Positions 21,016 through 30,401 are shown, numbered from the stretch's first letter. The stretch: DNA of 64,000 nucleotides from Actinomadura rupiterrae (GCF_024172125.1 NZ_JAMZEA010000013.1:1-64000); one strand, 5' to 3'. Notes: a model not told the origin generated them from the letters alone. Program-made: numbers and translations.

Positions 21016-21441
21016 CAAAATCTCCTCGTGACCTCGGAATCGCTTTCACACGCACTGAAGGAAAAACCCGGCCGCTCAAATCCTGTGCGCTTCCCGCAAA
21101 CACTGTCAAGGCGTCAACGCAGGCCCGCCCGGCCGCCTCGACGGCTCCGGTGCGAGGTCATCGGGGCCGGCGGAGAGCGCCCCACGCCGCCCAGATCGCG
21201 TCCCACCTGGAGTTAGCCCTGACCAGGATCAGACGGAATCCGGAATGTGGCAGCGCGTGCGAGCCGGATCGCAACCTCGCCCTATTCACGAAGAAATTTG
21301 GATTGGTGGAGAGGAGGATAGGTCAATCCACGAGCACCAGCACTGCCTGTCAGCAGGGCAGTCGGAATGGTGCGAACCTCGTGCGCGGCGAGACGTTGTC
21401 GGGTTCGGCCCGGCCGACCCGGCTACCAGGCGGTGGGCAGG
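21016..21441. other. Intergenic region, VOC promoter side
   Basis: 426 bp between the VOC gene start and the LuxR-type regulator stop; both flanking genes are on the minus strand, so it should carry the VOC promoter and the regulator's 3' end. It includes small imperfect inverted repeats (CTGACCAGGATCAG near 21219). No gene is supported. Confidence 0.5.
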
Positions 21442-24114
21442 TCAGAGGTCGGTTCGGAGGGTGAGGGTGTGGGCGCGTTCGGCTTGGGCGTCCAGGTGTT
21501 CCCAGGCTTGGATTGAGTGATCCAGGTGCGTCGGGTCGTGGTTCAGGCGGGCGCGGGTTCGGGCGAGGCAGGCTGCGGCCCAGGCGTTCTCCTCAGCGAA
21601 GGCGGCAGCTGTCGCCAACCGGTCCTCGGCGTCGGGCAGGCCCGCCGCCACGGCCAGTTCCGCGCCGGCTGCACGGGCGTAGGCCAGGTACGGATCCAGG
21701 GGCCCTTCGACGGCGAAGGCGCGCCGGACGAGGGTGTCGGCGTCGTCGTGGCGTCCGTCGTGAAGGGCCAGGCGGGCATCGACGAAGGCCGCGACGGATT
21801 GCGTGCCGAGCGTGTCTCCGGCCACCTCGGCGGCGCGGGCCCGCCATGGCGCGACCGGTTCGCCGAGCATCGCCGACGCCAGCACCGTGGTGGACACCGC
21901 GGGCAGCATCCATAGCGGGGCGGGACGTCCGGCGCGTTCCCACTGGTCCCACATGCGCTCGGCGTGCTCGATCGCCTCGGCGAAGCGGCCGGTCAGGGCG
22001 AGCGGCTGGACGAGGCGGCTGGCGGTGATGTGGGTGTCGCTCAACAGGTCGTCCTCGATGCCGGCGCGCGCGGCGGCCATGGCACCGGGCAGGTCTCCGG
22101 CCATGATGGCGTAGATGCAGGCGCGGCCGTACGTGTTGCAGATCTCCGGCGCGCAGTAGGGGTCGTCGCGGTCCATCGAGGGCAGCAGCCGCAGGCGTTC
22201 GGCGGTGATGCGGTTGGCCTCGCGCAGGCGTCCGGCGCGCAGTGCCGCCGTCCCGACCGCGCAGAGTCCGGCGCTGACCAGCACCGGGTCCTCGGTCGTC
22301 CGGGCGGTGGCGAGTGCGGAGGCGGCCAGGTCGGCGTCCGGCGCGCCCTTCACCGGGCCGGCCAGCCAGGCGCGGGCCAGCGCCAGGCATGCGGTGACCC
22401 GCGGGTCGTCGCGGGGGTCGGCGGCGCCCGCTTCGTCCAGGAGGCCGCGCAGGTGTTCGGCCGGGACGGGGGTCTCGAACGCCTCGGGGAACCGGCATGC
22501 CGTCTCGACCGCGCGAGCCAGATCGACCGCACGTCCGCGGTCGTCCCCGGCCTGGTGCGCCTCGGCGGCGGCCTCCAGCAGGAGTTCGTACACGTGCTGG
22601 TTGGAGGTGGTACCGACATGCGCGCAGCCGGCGCCGGCGCGCAGGTCGCGGGCGGCCGAGGCCGCGTCCGGCGCGAGCGCGGCGGCCGTGCGGTGGTGCG
22701 CGAAGGACTCCAGCAGGTGGCGGCGGGCGAAGGTCAGGTGCGCCAGCGCGCTCGCCAGCCGGTGCGGCCGCTCGCCCGGACCGCCGCAGGCGGCGAGGGC
22801 GGCGCGCAGGTCGGCGGCCATGGCGTCGAAGTCCTCCCGCCAGGCGGGGTCGCCGAGCCGGTCCTCGGTGGCCGAGGCGGCGCCCGCGGCCCAGCGCAGG
22901 TGCTGCTGCCTGGTCTTGTCCTCCTCACCCGCCGCCGCCATCTTGGCCAGCGCGAACGCCCGGACGGTCTCCAGGAGCCGCCATCGGCTGACGCGCCCGC
23001 GCACGTGCACGACCAGGCTCTTGTCCACCAACCGGCCGAGCAGGTCCGCGACGCCCGCGTCCTGTCCTCCCGCGCCTGCGCCTGCGCCTGCCACGGTGGA
23101 CGCGGCGTGCAGGTCGAAGGACCCGACGAACACGCCGAGCCGCCGGAACAGCTCCTGCTCGTCCTCGTCGAGCAGGTCGTGGCTCCAGGACAGCACGGCG
23201 TTCAGCGACCGGTGCCGCTCGTGGCCGCCGCGTCCGCCCGACAGCAGGCGCAGCGCGTCGTCCAGGGCGGCCAGCAGGCCGGTGGCGCCCAGCGACGCGG
23301 CGCGCGCGGCCGCCAGCTCGATCGCCAGGGGCATGCCGTCCAGCCGCGCGCACAGGTCGGCGACCACCGCCGGGTCCGCCACGAACTGCGGGTCGGCGGC
23401 CCGCGCCCGGTCGAGGAAGAGCCGCTCGGCGTCCGAGCCCAGCGGCAGCGGGGCGAGCGGCACGCTGCGCTCCCTCGGGACGCCGAGCCGCTCCCGGCTG
23501 GTCACCAGGACGCGGACGTCCGGGCAGGCGGCCAGGATCCGCTCGGCGAACGCGGCCGCCTCGTCGATCACGTGCTCGCAGTTGTCCAGGACGAGCAGCG
23601 ACCGGCCGGTGCCGAGGCGCGCCGCGACCGCCTCGTCCAGCGCCTGGTGCGAGCCTTCGGTCACCCCCAGCGCGGTCGCGACCGCGCGCGCCACGAACCC
23701 GTCCCGCACCGGCACCAGGTCCACGAACGCGCCGCCGGAGGGGAACATCGCGACGGCGTTCTCGGCGGTGAGCGCGGCCAGGCGGGTCTTGCCGACCCCG
23801 CCGGGCCCGAGCAGCGTCACCAGCCGGGCCTCCCCGAGCGCGGCCAGCACGGCGGCGCGGTCGGCCTCGCGTCCCACGAACGTCGTGCCCGACACCGGCA
23901 GCCCTGCCAGCCGTCCCGGTTCCCGGTCCCCGGCGCGGGCCAGCTCGGCCAGCGCCCACCGGTCGGCCATGCCGTACTTGCGCAGCAGCGCGGAGACGTG
24001 GCTCTCCACCGTCCGGACCGAGATGTGCAGGCGCCCGGCGATCTGCGCGTTGGTCAGCCGCGCGCCGAGCGCCGCCAGCACCTCGGCCTCGCGCTCCGAG
24101 ATCCGCTCCCCCAC
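21442..24114 (-). CDS. Large regulator: N-terminal LuxR HTH plus NB-ARC-type ATPase and helical repeats
   Basis: 890 aa from GTG at 24114, chosen for AAAGGGGGA just upstream. Residues about 3-60 form a LuxR HTH (ISEREAEVLAALGARLTN, then QIAGRLHISVRTVESHVS). An ATPase follows with Walker A GPGGVGKT (about residue 105), RSLLVLDNCEHV and the GMPLAIELAA motif of AfsR/NB-ARC proteins. The C-terminal half is TPR-like alpha-helical sequence. In most of these regulators the HTH is C-terminal, so the order is unusual. It is divergent from the cupin-PNPOx pair and shares a 122-bp promoter gap with it. Confidence 0.9.
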   Translation of the reverse strand: MGERISEREAEVLAALGARLTNAQIAGRLHISVRTVESHVSALLRKYGMADRWALAELARAGDREPGRLAGLPVSGTTFVGREADRAAVLAALGEARLVTLLGPGGVGKTRLAALTAENAVAMFPSGGAFVDLVPVRDGFVARAVATALGVTEGSHQALDEAVAARLGTGRSLLVLDNCEHVIDEAAAFAERILAACPDVRVLVTSRERLGVPRERSVPLAPLPLGSDAERLFLDRARAADPQFVADPAVVADLCARLDGMPLAIELAAARAASLGATGLLAALDDALRLLSGGRGGHERHRSLNAVLSWSHDLLDEDEQELFRRLGVFVGSFDLHAASTVAGAGAGAGGQDAGVADLLGRLVDKSLVVHVRGRVSRWRLLETVRAFALAKMAAAGEEDKTRQQHLRWAAGAASATEDRLGDPAWREDFDAMAADLRAALAACGGPGERPHRLASALAHLTFARRHLLESFAHHRTAAALAPDAASAARDLRAGAGCAHVGTTSNQHVYELLLEAAAEAHQAGDDRGRAVDLARAVETACRFPEAFETPVPAEHLRGLLDEAGAADPRDDPRVTACLALARAWLAGPVKGAPDADLAASALATARTTEDPVLVSAGLCAVGTAALRAGRLREANRITAERLRLLPSMDRDDPYCAPEICNTYGRACIYAIMAGDLPGAMAAARAGIEDDLLSDTHITASRLVQPLALTGRFAEAIEHAERMWDQWERAGRPAPLWMLPAVSTTVLASAMLGEPVAPWRARAAEVAGDTLGTQSVAAFVDARLALHDGRHDDADTLVRRAFAVEGPLDPYLAYARAAGAELAVAAGLPDAEDRLATAAAFAEENAWAAACLARTRARLNHDPTHLDHSIQAWEHLDAQAERAHTLTLRTDL

Positions 24115-24149
24115 CGCGTCCCCCTTTCCGTGGCGGTCTCCGTGGTGCT

Positions 24150-24174
24150 CCGCGGTCAGCACGGATGACCGCGG
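24150..24174. promoter_or_regulatory. Perfect 9-bp inverted repeat in divergent promoter
   Basis: CCGCGGTCA-N7-TGACCGCGG lies between the LuxR/NB-ARC regulator start (24114) and the cupin gene start (24237). Its position between divergent genes suggests an operator, possibly for the adjacent LuxR-type HTH. Confidence 0.5.
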
Positions 24175-24236
24175 GTGCCCTCGGGGCGGACGCTGGAACC
24201 ACACGCCGAACAGGCGTCCGACCCTCGGGAGAGACC

Positions 24237-24830
24237 GTGAACACCCTAGCGACGCACGCGGGCGCCCAGCCAGGCGAACCGATCACCGCCGAGCCGGACG
24301 GCACCAGCTCCCTGGACGGCCTGATCGGCGCGGTGCGCGAGGCCGTCGCCCGCGACGGCGACTGGGAGCGGACCGCCGCCTTCGTGGCCGAGGCGCTGCG
24401 CGCCCACCTGCCGGCGCCGGACGAACTGCTCACCGCCGAGCAGCTCGCCGGCGCGCCCGGCACGTCCAGCGGGCACCGGCTGCACGTGGAGCCGGACGGC
24501 TCGTTCTCGATGGTCGCCATCGTCTGGCAGCCCGGCGCGGTGACGCGCGTCCACGACCACGTGGCGTGGTGCGTGTTCGGCGTCCTGGCCGGGGTGGAGT
24601 ATGAGGACGTGTACGCCCTCGCCGAGGACGGCGCGACGCTGACCCTGGTCGGCCACAACGCCAACCGGACCGGCGAGGTCAGCGGGTTCGCGCCGCCCGG
24701 CGACATCCACCGCGTCCGCAACAGCGGCGACGGCACCGCCGTGTCCCTGCACATCTACGGCACCGACCTGAGCCGCGTCGGCTCCAGCGTCCGCCGTTTC
24801 TACGACCTTCCGACAGGAGCAGCCCTATGA
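24237..24830 (+). CDS. Cysteine dioxygenase-type cupin protein
   Basis: 197 aa from GTG at 24237 (GGGAGAGACC before it). The cupin core shows VHDHVAWCVFGVLAGVEYE (His-x-His ligands and a Cys like that of the CDO Cys-Tyr cofactor) and GDIHRVRNSGDGTAVSLHIYG (third His). These non-heme iron enzymes oxidise thiols such as cysteine to sulfinates. Its stop overlaps the next start (ATGA), so it is translationally coupled to the PNPOx-type gene. Specific thiol not determinable. Confidence 0.8.
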   Translation: MNTLATHAGAQPGEPITAEPDGTSSLDGLIGAVREAVARDGDWERTAAFVAEALRAHLPAPDELLTAEQLAGAPGTSSGHRLHVEPDGSFSMVAIVWQPGAVTRVHDHVAWCVFGVLAGVEYEDVYALAEDGATLTLVGHNANRTGEVSGFAPPGDIHRVRNSGDGTAVSLHIYGTDLSRVGSSVRRFYDLPTGAAL

Positions 24831-25321
24831 GCACGCCGACCGAGGTCCGCGAGGTCCTGGACCGTCCGCTGAGCCAGGAGATGCTGGCCCGCGACTTCAC
24901 GCGCCTGGCCTACGTCGCCACCGACGGGACGCCCCGCGTCGTCCCGGTCGGGTTCCACTGGAACGGCACCGAGATCGTCATCTGCACCGCCACGAACGCC
25001 CCGAAACTCGTCCATCTCCGCCAGAACCCGGCGGTGGCCCTGACGATCGACACCGAGGTGCACCCGCCGAAGCTCCTGCTCCTGCGCGGCCAGGCCGAAC
25101 TGGATGTCGTCGACGGCATCCCGGAGGAGTACCTGGCGATGAACGGCAGCTACCAGATGACGCCCGAGCAGCGCGTCGAATGGGAGGCCGGGGTCAAGGC
25201 GCTGTACGACGGGATGGTCCGGATCGTCATCACCCCGACCTGGGCCAAGCTGATCGACTTCGAGACCACCCTCCCGAGCGCCGTCCAAGAGCTGATCGAG
25301 AAGCAGGCCCAGCGCTCCTGA
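24827..25321 (+). CDS. Pyridoxamine 5'-phosphate oxidase-fold flavin/F420 protein
   Basis: 164 aa. A PNPOx-like split barrel with FTRLAYVATDGTPRVVPVGFHWNG at the N-terminus and NPAVALTIDTEVHPPKLLLLRG. Such proteins bind FMN or F420 and reduce or oxidise small molecules. The start overlaps the upstream cupin stop by 4 bp. Function within the pair is unknown. Confidence 0.85.
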   Translation: MSTPTEVREVLDRPLSQEMLARDFTRLAYVATDGTPRVVPVGFHWNGTEIVICTATNAPKLVHLRQNPAVALTIDTEVHPPKLLLLRGQAELDVVDGIPEEYLAMNGSYQMTPEQRVEWEAGVKALYDGMVRIVITPTWAKLIDFETTLPSAVQELIEKQAQRS

Positions 25322-25437
25322 CGCCAGGCTCGGGAAGGCGGTCGCGGCATCGGCGCGCTGGGCCGGACGCGGTGGTTCCGGCCCAGCGTCCGGTCATCGT
25401 TCACACCGGAGTCCGCCCGGCTCGGACGAGTCGGGCG

Positions 25438-26345
25438 TCAGGCCGCGGGTGCGGCGGCGCGGACGAAATCGGTCACCGACATCGGCGTGATCTCCGGGTA
25501 CCTGCCGTTGTCGAGGACGTCGAACTTCCCCTTTCCGGTCACCATGCACCACTGGTACTGCAGCGCGACGTAGTCGAACGGGTTCTGGGTCCGGGAAGCC
25601 CGGCGGGCGATCTCGGCGCGCAGCTCGTCGGCGGTGCCGAGGTGCCGCAGTTCCAGAGTGCGGCCCGAACCGTCCTGGACGGCCTGGTGGAACTGCCGCG
25701 TCGACAGCACCTCACCGGCGAAGCGCTGCGTGCCCGTGGCGGTCGGGTCCAGCGCGACGGCGGCGGTAAAGGCGGCGGTGTCGGCGACCGAGGTCAGGTC
25801 GAGCGGCTGGTCAGGGTCGCCCCAGTGCTCCAGGACGCCGCGCTCCCAGTCGATCAGCCCCATGAAACCGACCATCACCTCATAGAACGCGCCGTTGAGC
25901 ACCGAGACCACCTCAAGACCAGCGTCGGCGTACTCGGCGGCGGCCCGGCGACGCCAGTCGATCATGAAGTTGTCGCCGTCCTCCAGCTTGGTCACATCGA
26001 CGGCGAAATCGGACGGGACGAACCGGCGCGCACCGGCCTTCGCGGCCGCACGCGCCAGGGCGGCCTGACCGTCCACGATCACCTCGGGGCCGCCTTGCAC
26101 GGCCGAGATGACGTGGCCGCGTCGCCGACGGCCTCGGCCAGCACCTCGGCCGGGTCGCTGAGGTCGCCTTCGACCACCTCCAGGCCGCGCGGCCGCAACG
26201 CCGTGAGCGCGGCCTTCTTGTCCGCGTCGGCCGTGGGCCGCACCAGGGCCCGGACGGGCGCACCCCGGTCGAGAAGGGCGCTGATGATCTGACGTCCGAG
26301 AAGTCCCGTGGCACCGGCCACGAAGACCTTGGGAGAAGTGGACAC
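25438..26345 (-). pseudogene. NmrA-like NAD(P)-binding protein, frameshifted
   Basis: Start GTG at 26345 (AAGGAG 9 nt upstream) encodes a Rossmann start: KVFVAGATGLLGRQIISALL. The frame is lost near 26105-26110 after EAVGDAA; the continuation VISAVQGGPEV to the stop at 25438 is in another frame. One missing base accounts for it. The C-terminal part has NmrA-like ARRFVPSDFAVD and an intact tail. The intact protein would be about 300 aa, a redox-sensor or reductase-like NAD(P)-binder. Either a real pseudogene or a sequencing error; the nearby MarR remnant favours decay. Confidence 0.75.
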
Positions 26346-26495
26346 GTTCACTGGCTCCTTATCGTTCGGAAACACATCCCAGGCCGGCAACGGCTCTTGG
26401 GGGGCGCCCGGAAGGCGGGCGGAATCTGCGCAGCACAACGGCACGCACGGCGCCCGATCCGTCCGGTCGCCTACGCACGGCCCAGCGACCTGCGG

Positions 26496-26720
26496 TCATC
26501 CGCCTTTCTTGATCGCCTCAGCGAAGGCGGTGAGACCGTCCGCCAGATGCTCGATGTCAGCGGGCTCCCAGCCCTCCATGAGGGCGGCGACAGCCGTGGT
26601 CCGGGCCTTCCACAGCTCGCGGATGGCGAGCTTGCCCTCGCGGGTGACGCGCACCAGCTGCGCCCGGGCATCGGCCGGATCGGGCTGCCGCTCGATGAAC
26701 CCGCGCACCTCCCGTCGTGC
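26496..26720 (-). pseudogene. Remnant of a MarR-type regulator (C-terminal part only)
   Basis: About 70 codons resemble the wing and C-terminal helices of MarR proteins: GFIERQPDPADARAQLVRVT, EGKLAIRELW and LADGLTAFAEA before the stop at 26496. The DNA-binding core and N-terminus are absent and upstream sequence has no start or homologous frame. MarR regulators commonly sit next to NmrA-like genes, and here both members of the pair are damaged. Confidence 0.6.
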
Positions 26721-26846
26721 AGGCCGGTAGGCGGTCGGCGGCGTGGGCGCGCCGGTACGCCTGAGCCGTCCGCTGGATGGAGGCAGCCGTTCGCCTGGAA
26801 CGTGACCCGTGTGCCGTGTCCGCTGCAGCCCGATGGGGAAACTTGC

Positions 26847-26876
26847 CGCCCCCGGTGCCCGAGGGCTCCGGGGGCG
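26847..26876. terminator. Terminator-like hairpin downstream of bkd operon
   Basis: CGCCCCCGG and CCGGGGGCG form perfect 9-bp arms around a 12-nt loop. It lies about 100 bp past the E2 stop on the minus strand. GC-rich, no clear T-tract. Confidence 0.5.
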
Positions 26877-26977
26877 CGTGGTCTGGCGGTGGCGCCGTTC
26901 CGATGTGGGTCGGGTGGGTGGCCGCGGGGCGGTGGCCGTTGGGTGGGGCGGCCACCGCGCGGCGGCGTTGGGGGTGG

Positions 26978-28330
26978 TCAGATTCGGCGTAGGAGGGACG
27001 AGGGGGTCTCGATGGCGTCGGCGACGGTGCGCATGAAGCCGGCGGCGGTGCCGCCGTCGCAGATGCGGTGGTCGAAGACGAACGACATCTGCGTGATCTT
27101 GCGGGGGACGATCTCGCCGTCCACCACCCAGGGGCGGTCGATCATGCGGCCGAAACCGAGGATCGCGACCTGCGGGTGGTTGATGATCGCGGCGCTGCCG
27201 TCCACGCCGAAGCCGCCGTAGTTGTTGAGGGTGAAGGTGCCTGCGGCGAGTTCCTCGGCGGTGGAGCGGCCCTCCCGGGCGCGGCCGGTGACGTCGCGGA
27301 TGGCGACGTCCAGCTCGTCGGTGGTCAGGGTGTGGGCGTTGAGCACCGCGGGGACGACCAGGCCGCGCTGGCCCTGGACGGCGAGCCCGAGGTGGATGTG
27401 GTCGTACTCGACGATCTCGTCGCGTTCGGTGTCGAGGCGGGCGTTCAGCACCGGGTAGCGGCGCAGTCCGGCGACGACGAACCGGGCGAGGTAGGCGAGC
27501 AGGCCGGGTCCGGGGTCGGTGGGGGTGCGCTGGCTCTCGCGCAGCTCCCACAGCGCGGTCGCGTCCACGTCGACCCACACCGTCGCCTCGGGGACCTCGC
27601 GCCTGCTGCGCGACAGCGACGCGGCGACGGCCTTGCGGAAGCCGTTGAGCGGCGTCCGGCGCTCGCCCGTTCCGGCGGACGGCGCGGCAGGCGTCGCCGG
27701 TGCGGAGAGCGTTGTCGGGGTGTCGACGGCAGCTGCGGCGGCGCGCAGGACGTCGCCGCGCGTGATCAGGCCGTCCGGGCCCGTGGGGGTGATGTCGGCG
27801 AGCTGGAGGCCGCTGTCGCGGGCGAGGCGGCGCACCAGCGGGGAGACGACTCGGTGAACGGTCGTCCTCCCGGCGGCGGAGCCGGACGCGGCGGGTTTGG
27901 GCGCGGTCGCCTGCGCGGGGGATGGCGGTGCGGTGGGCGTCGGAGCCTGGGCGGCAGGAATGCGGGGGCGGCGGCGACGGCCTCGGGTCGGGCCTTCGGG
28001 GGTGCCGTAGCCGATGAGGACGTTGCCGGATCCGGCGCGTTCTTCCTCGCGGTAGGTCTCGGCGGCGGGGTCGGTGAGCGGCTCGACGGTGATGAGCGGC
28101 GTGCCGACCTCGACCACCTGGCCGTTCCCGGCGTGCAGGGTGGCGACCCGGCCCGCGTACGGGGTGGGGACCTCGACGACCGCCTTGGCGGTCTCGACCT
28201 CGGCGACCGGCTGGTCCACGGCGACCGTGTCGCCGACACCGACGAGCCACCGGACGATCTCCGCGTCGGTCAGGCCCTCGCCGAGGTCGGGGAGGTTGAA
28301 CACCTGGAGTCGGGTCGTGGGCGCGGTCAC
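26978..28330 (-). CDS. bkdC: Branched-chain 2-oxoacid dehydrogenase E2 (dihydrolipoamide acyltransferase)
   Basis: 450 aa from GTG at 28330, overlapping the E1beta stop by 4 bp. Domains: lipoyl domain with ETAKAVVEV (lipoyl Lys, about residue 45), an Ala/Pro linker, a peripheral subunit-binding domain (SPLVRRLARDSGLQL, about 165-200), and a CAT-like catalytic domain ending with DHRICDGG. It transfers branched acyl groups to CoA, giving isobutyryl-, isovaleryl- and 2-methylbutyryl-CoA. E1alpha and E1beta are upstream in the same operon; no E3 gene is in the operon, so E3 is supplied elsewhere. It is called branched-chain from gene order and the separate E1 subunits; a pyruvate-type complex cannot be excluded. 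Confidence 0.9.
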   Translation of the reverse strand: MTAPTTRLQVFNLPDLGEGLTDAEIVRWLVGVGDTVAVDQPVAEVETAKAVVEVPTPYAGRVATLHAGNGQVVEVGTPLITVEPLTDPAAETYREEERAGSGNVLIGYGTPEGPTRGRRRRPRIPAAQAPTPTAPPSPAQATAPKPAASGSAAGRTTVHRVVSPLVRRLARDSGLQLADITPTGPDGLITRGDVLRAAAAAVDTPTTLSAPATPAAPSAGTGERRTPLNGFRKAVAASLSRSRREVPEATVWVDVDATALWELRESQRTPTDPGPGLLAYLARFVVAGLRRYPVLNARLDTERDEIVEYDHIHLGLAVQGQRGLVVPAVLNAHTLTTDELDVAIRDVTGRAREGRSTAEELAAGTFTLNNYGGFGVDGSAAIINHPQVAILGFGRMIDRPWVVDGEIVPRKITQMSFVFDHRICDGGTAAGFMRTVADAIETPSSLLRRI

Positions 28331-29313
28331 GCGTCCTCCCACTGCAGGTCGTCGACGGCGTCGAGGATGCGGTCGACGCTCGGGAGGTGGAAGTGCTCGA
28401 ACTTCGGCGGCGGATAGGGGATGTCGAATCCGGTGACGCGGCGGACGGGCGCGGCCATGTAGTGGAAGCAGCGCTCGGTCACCCGCGCGGCGATCTCGGA
28501 CGCGACCGAGGCGAACCCCGCGGCCTCGGCGACCACGACGGCGCGTCCGGTGCCGCGGACGGCGGCGCAGACCGTCGCGTCGTCGAACGGCACGATCGAG
28601 CGGACGTCCACGACCTGCAGGCTGCGGCCCTCCCCCGCCGCGACCTCGGCCGCCTCCAGCGCGGTCGGCACGGACGGCCCGTAGGCGATCAGCGTGGCGT
28701 CGGTGCCCTCGCGCACCACCGCGGCCGTCCCGATGCCGGGGACGCTCCGGGTGAGGTCGACGTTCTCCTTGGACCAGTACAGCTTCTTCGGTTCCAGGAA
28801 GACGACGGGGTCGGGTGAGGCGATCGCCTCGCGGAGCAGGCCGTAGGCGTCGGCGGCGTTCGCGGGCGCGAGGACGTGCAGGCCGGGCGTGTGGGCGTAG
28901 TAGGACTCCGAGGAGTCGCAGTGGTGCTCGACGCCGCCGATCCCGCCGGCGTAGGGGACGCGGATCACGATGGGGAGTCCGACGCGTCCGCGGGTCCGGT
29001 TCCGGAACTTGGCGACGTGGCTGACGATCTGCTCGAACGCCGGGTAGGCGAAGGCGTCGAACTGCATCTCCACCACCGGGCGCATGCCGTTCATCGCCAG
29101 CCCGACGGCCAGGCCCATGATGCCGGACTCGGCGAGCGGCGTGTCGAAGCAGCGGTCGGTGCCGAACTCGGCGGTGAGGCCGTCGGTGATGCGGAAGACG
29201 CCGCCGAGCGCGCCGACGTCCTCGCCGAAGACCAGGACGGACGGGTCGTCGGCGAGCGCGTCGCGCAGGGCGCGGTTGAGCGCCTGCGCCATGGTCAGCT
29301 TCTCCAGGGTCAC
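28327..29313 (-). CDS. bkdB: Branched-chain 2-oxoacid dehydrogenase E1 beta subunit
   Basis: 328 aa from GTG at 29313, overlapping the E1alpha stop by 4 bp (GTGA). The transketolase pyrimidine-domain features are VFGEDVGALGGVFRITDGL, DTPLAESGIMGLAVG and MQFDAFAYPAFEQIVSH; the C-terminal transketolase domain follows. It forms the alpha2beta2 E1 heterotetramer that decarboxylates branched 2-oxoacids. Both 4-bp overlaps in this operon indicate translational coupling. Confidence 0.93.
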   Translation of the reverse strand: MTLEKLTMAQALNRALRDALADDPSVLVFGEDVGALGGVFRITDGLTAEFGTDRCFDTPLAESGIMGLAVGLAMNGMRPVVEMQFDAFAYPAFEQIVSHVAKFRNRTRGRVGLPIVIRVPYAGGIGGVEHHCDSSESYYAHTPGLHVLAPANAADAYGLLREAIASPDPVVFLEPKKLYWSKENVDLTRSVPGIGTAAVVREGTDATLIAYGPSVPTALEAAEVAAGEGRSLQVVDVRSIVPFDDATVCAAVRGTGRAVVVAEAAGFASVASEIAARVTERCFHYMAAPVRRVTGFDIPYPPPKFEHFHLPSVDRILDAVDDLQWEDA

Positions 29314-30401
29314 TTCTCCCCCTCGCGGGCGATCTCGTCGGCGAGCCGGGCGGCCTGCTCGTCCAGCTGCGGGGTCCTGGCGGCGTAGACGAAGTCGAAC
29401 AGGTCGTCCGGGCGCGGGACCAGGTCCTGGTTGAGGCCGTCCCGGACGTGGGCGGCGACCTCCTCGGCGTCCGCGGCGCAGGCGGCGGCGCGCTCGTCGG
29501 TCAGCAGCCCCTCGCCGCGCAGGTAGGTCTCCAGCCGGGTGATCGGGTCGCGTTCGATCCAGGCGGCGACCTCGTCCTCGCCGCGGTAGCGGGACGCGTC
29601 GTCGGCGTTGGTGTGCGGCTGCACCCGGTAGGTGTGCGCCTCGACCAGCTGCGGCCCCTCGCCCGAACGGGCCCGGGCGACCGCCTCGCCCAGCACCGTG
29701 AGCAGCGCGGCGACGTCGTTGCCGTCGACGCGCTCGCCGGGCATGCCGTAGCCGACCGCCTTGTGGGCGATCGACGGGGCCGCGGTCTGCCGGGCCAGCG
29801 GGACGGAGATGGCGTACTGGTTGTTCTGCACGAAGAACACCACCGGCGCCCGGAACACTCCGGCGAAGTTCAGCGCCTCGTGGAAGTCGCCCTCGCTGGT
29901 CGCGCCGTCCCCGCACAGGGCCATCACGACGGTCGGCTCCCCGCGCAGGCGCGCGGCGTGCGCGACACCGACGGCGTGCAGCAGCTGGGTGGCGAGCGGG
30001 GTGGCCTGCGGGGCGACCCGGGCCTGGTAGGGGTCGTAGCCGGAGTGCCAGTCGCCCTTCAGCAGGACCAGCACCTCGACCGGATCGACGCCCCGCGCCA
30101 CCGCGGCGGCGGTGTCGCGGTAGGTGGGGAACAGCCAGTCGCCGTCACCGAGCACGTGCGCCGCGGCGATCTGGCAGGCCTCCTGGCCATGGGACGAGGG
30201 GTACACGGCGAGCCGGCCCTGCCGGACCAGCGCGTTGGCCTGGTCGTTGAGGCGGCGCGCGGTGACCAGCGCGCCGTAGGCCTTCAGCAGGGCGTCCTGG
30301 TCGGGCAGGTCGGTGCCCGCCCGTCCGGTCGGCCGTCCTTGGTGGTCGATGAGCCGGATCGGCTCGTCCGACGGCAGCAGGGAGTCCGGGTCGCTCGTCA
30401 T
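29310..30401 (-). CDS. bkdA: Branched-chain 2-oxoacid dehydrogenase E1 alpha subunit
   Basis: 363 aa. The ThDP-binding motif runs from CGDGATSEGDFHEALNFAG to VQNNQYAISVP (the GDG...N pattern, about residues 170-205), and there is the typical YPSSHGQEACQIAA segment. First gene of the three-gene operon. It decarboxylates 2-oxoacids from Val, Leu and Ile. The Lrp-type gene is divergent across 116-122 bp that hold GTCCG-N8-CGGAC (30461-30478), a candidate operator. Confidence 0.93.
   Translation of the reverse strand: MTSDPDSLLPSDEPIRLIDHQGRPTGRAGTDLPDQDALLKAYGALVTARRLNDQANALVRQGRLAVYPSSHGQEACQIAAAHVLGDGDWLFPTYRDTAAAVARGVDPVEVLVLLKGDWHSGYDPYQARVAPQATPLATQLLHAVGVAHAARLRGEPTVVMALCGDGATSEGDFHEALNFAGVFRAPVVFFVQNNQYAISVPLARQTAAPSIAHKAVGYGMPGERVDGNDVAALLTVLGEAVARARSGEGPQLVEAHTYRVQPHTNADDASRYRGEDEVAAWIERDPITRLETYLRGEGLLTDERAAACAADAEEVAAHVRDGLNQDLVPRPDDLFDFVYAARTPQLDEQAARLADEIAREGEK

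Noticed and set aside
26496-28250. A 584-codon minus-strand frame joining the MarR remnant to Arg-rich sequence
   Set aside because: Only the last 70 or so codons resemble a protein family; the rest is a shadow of the E2 gene.
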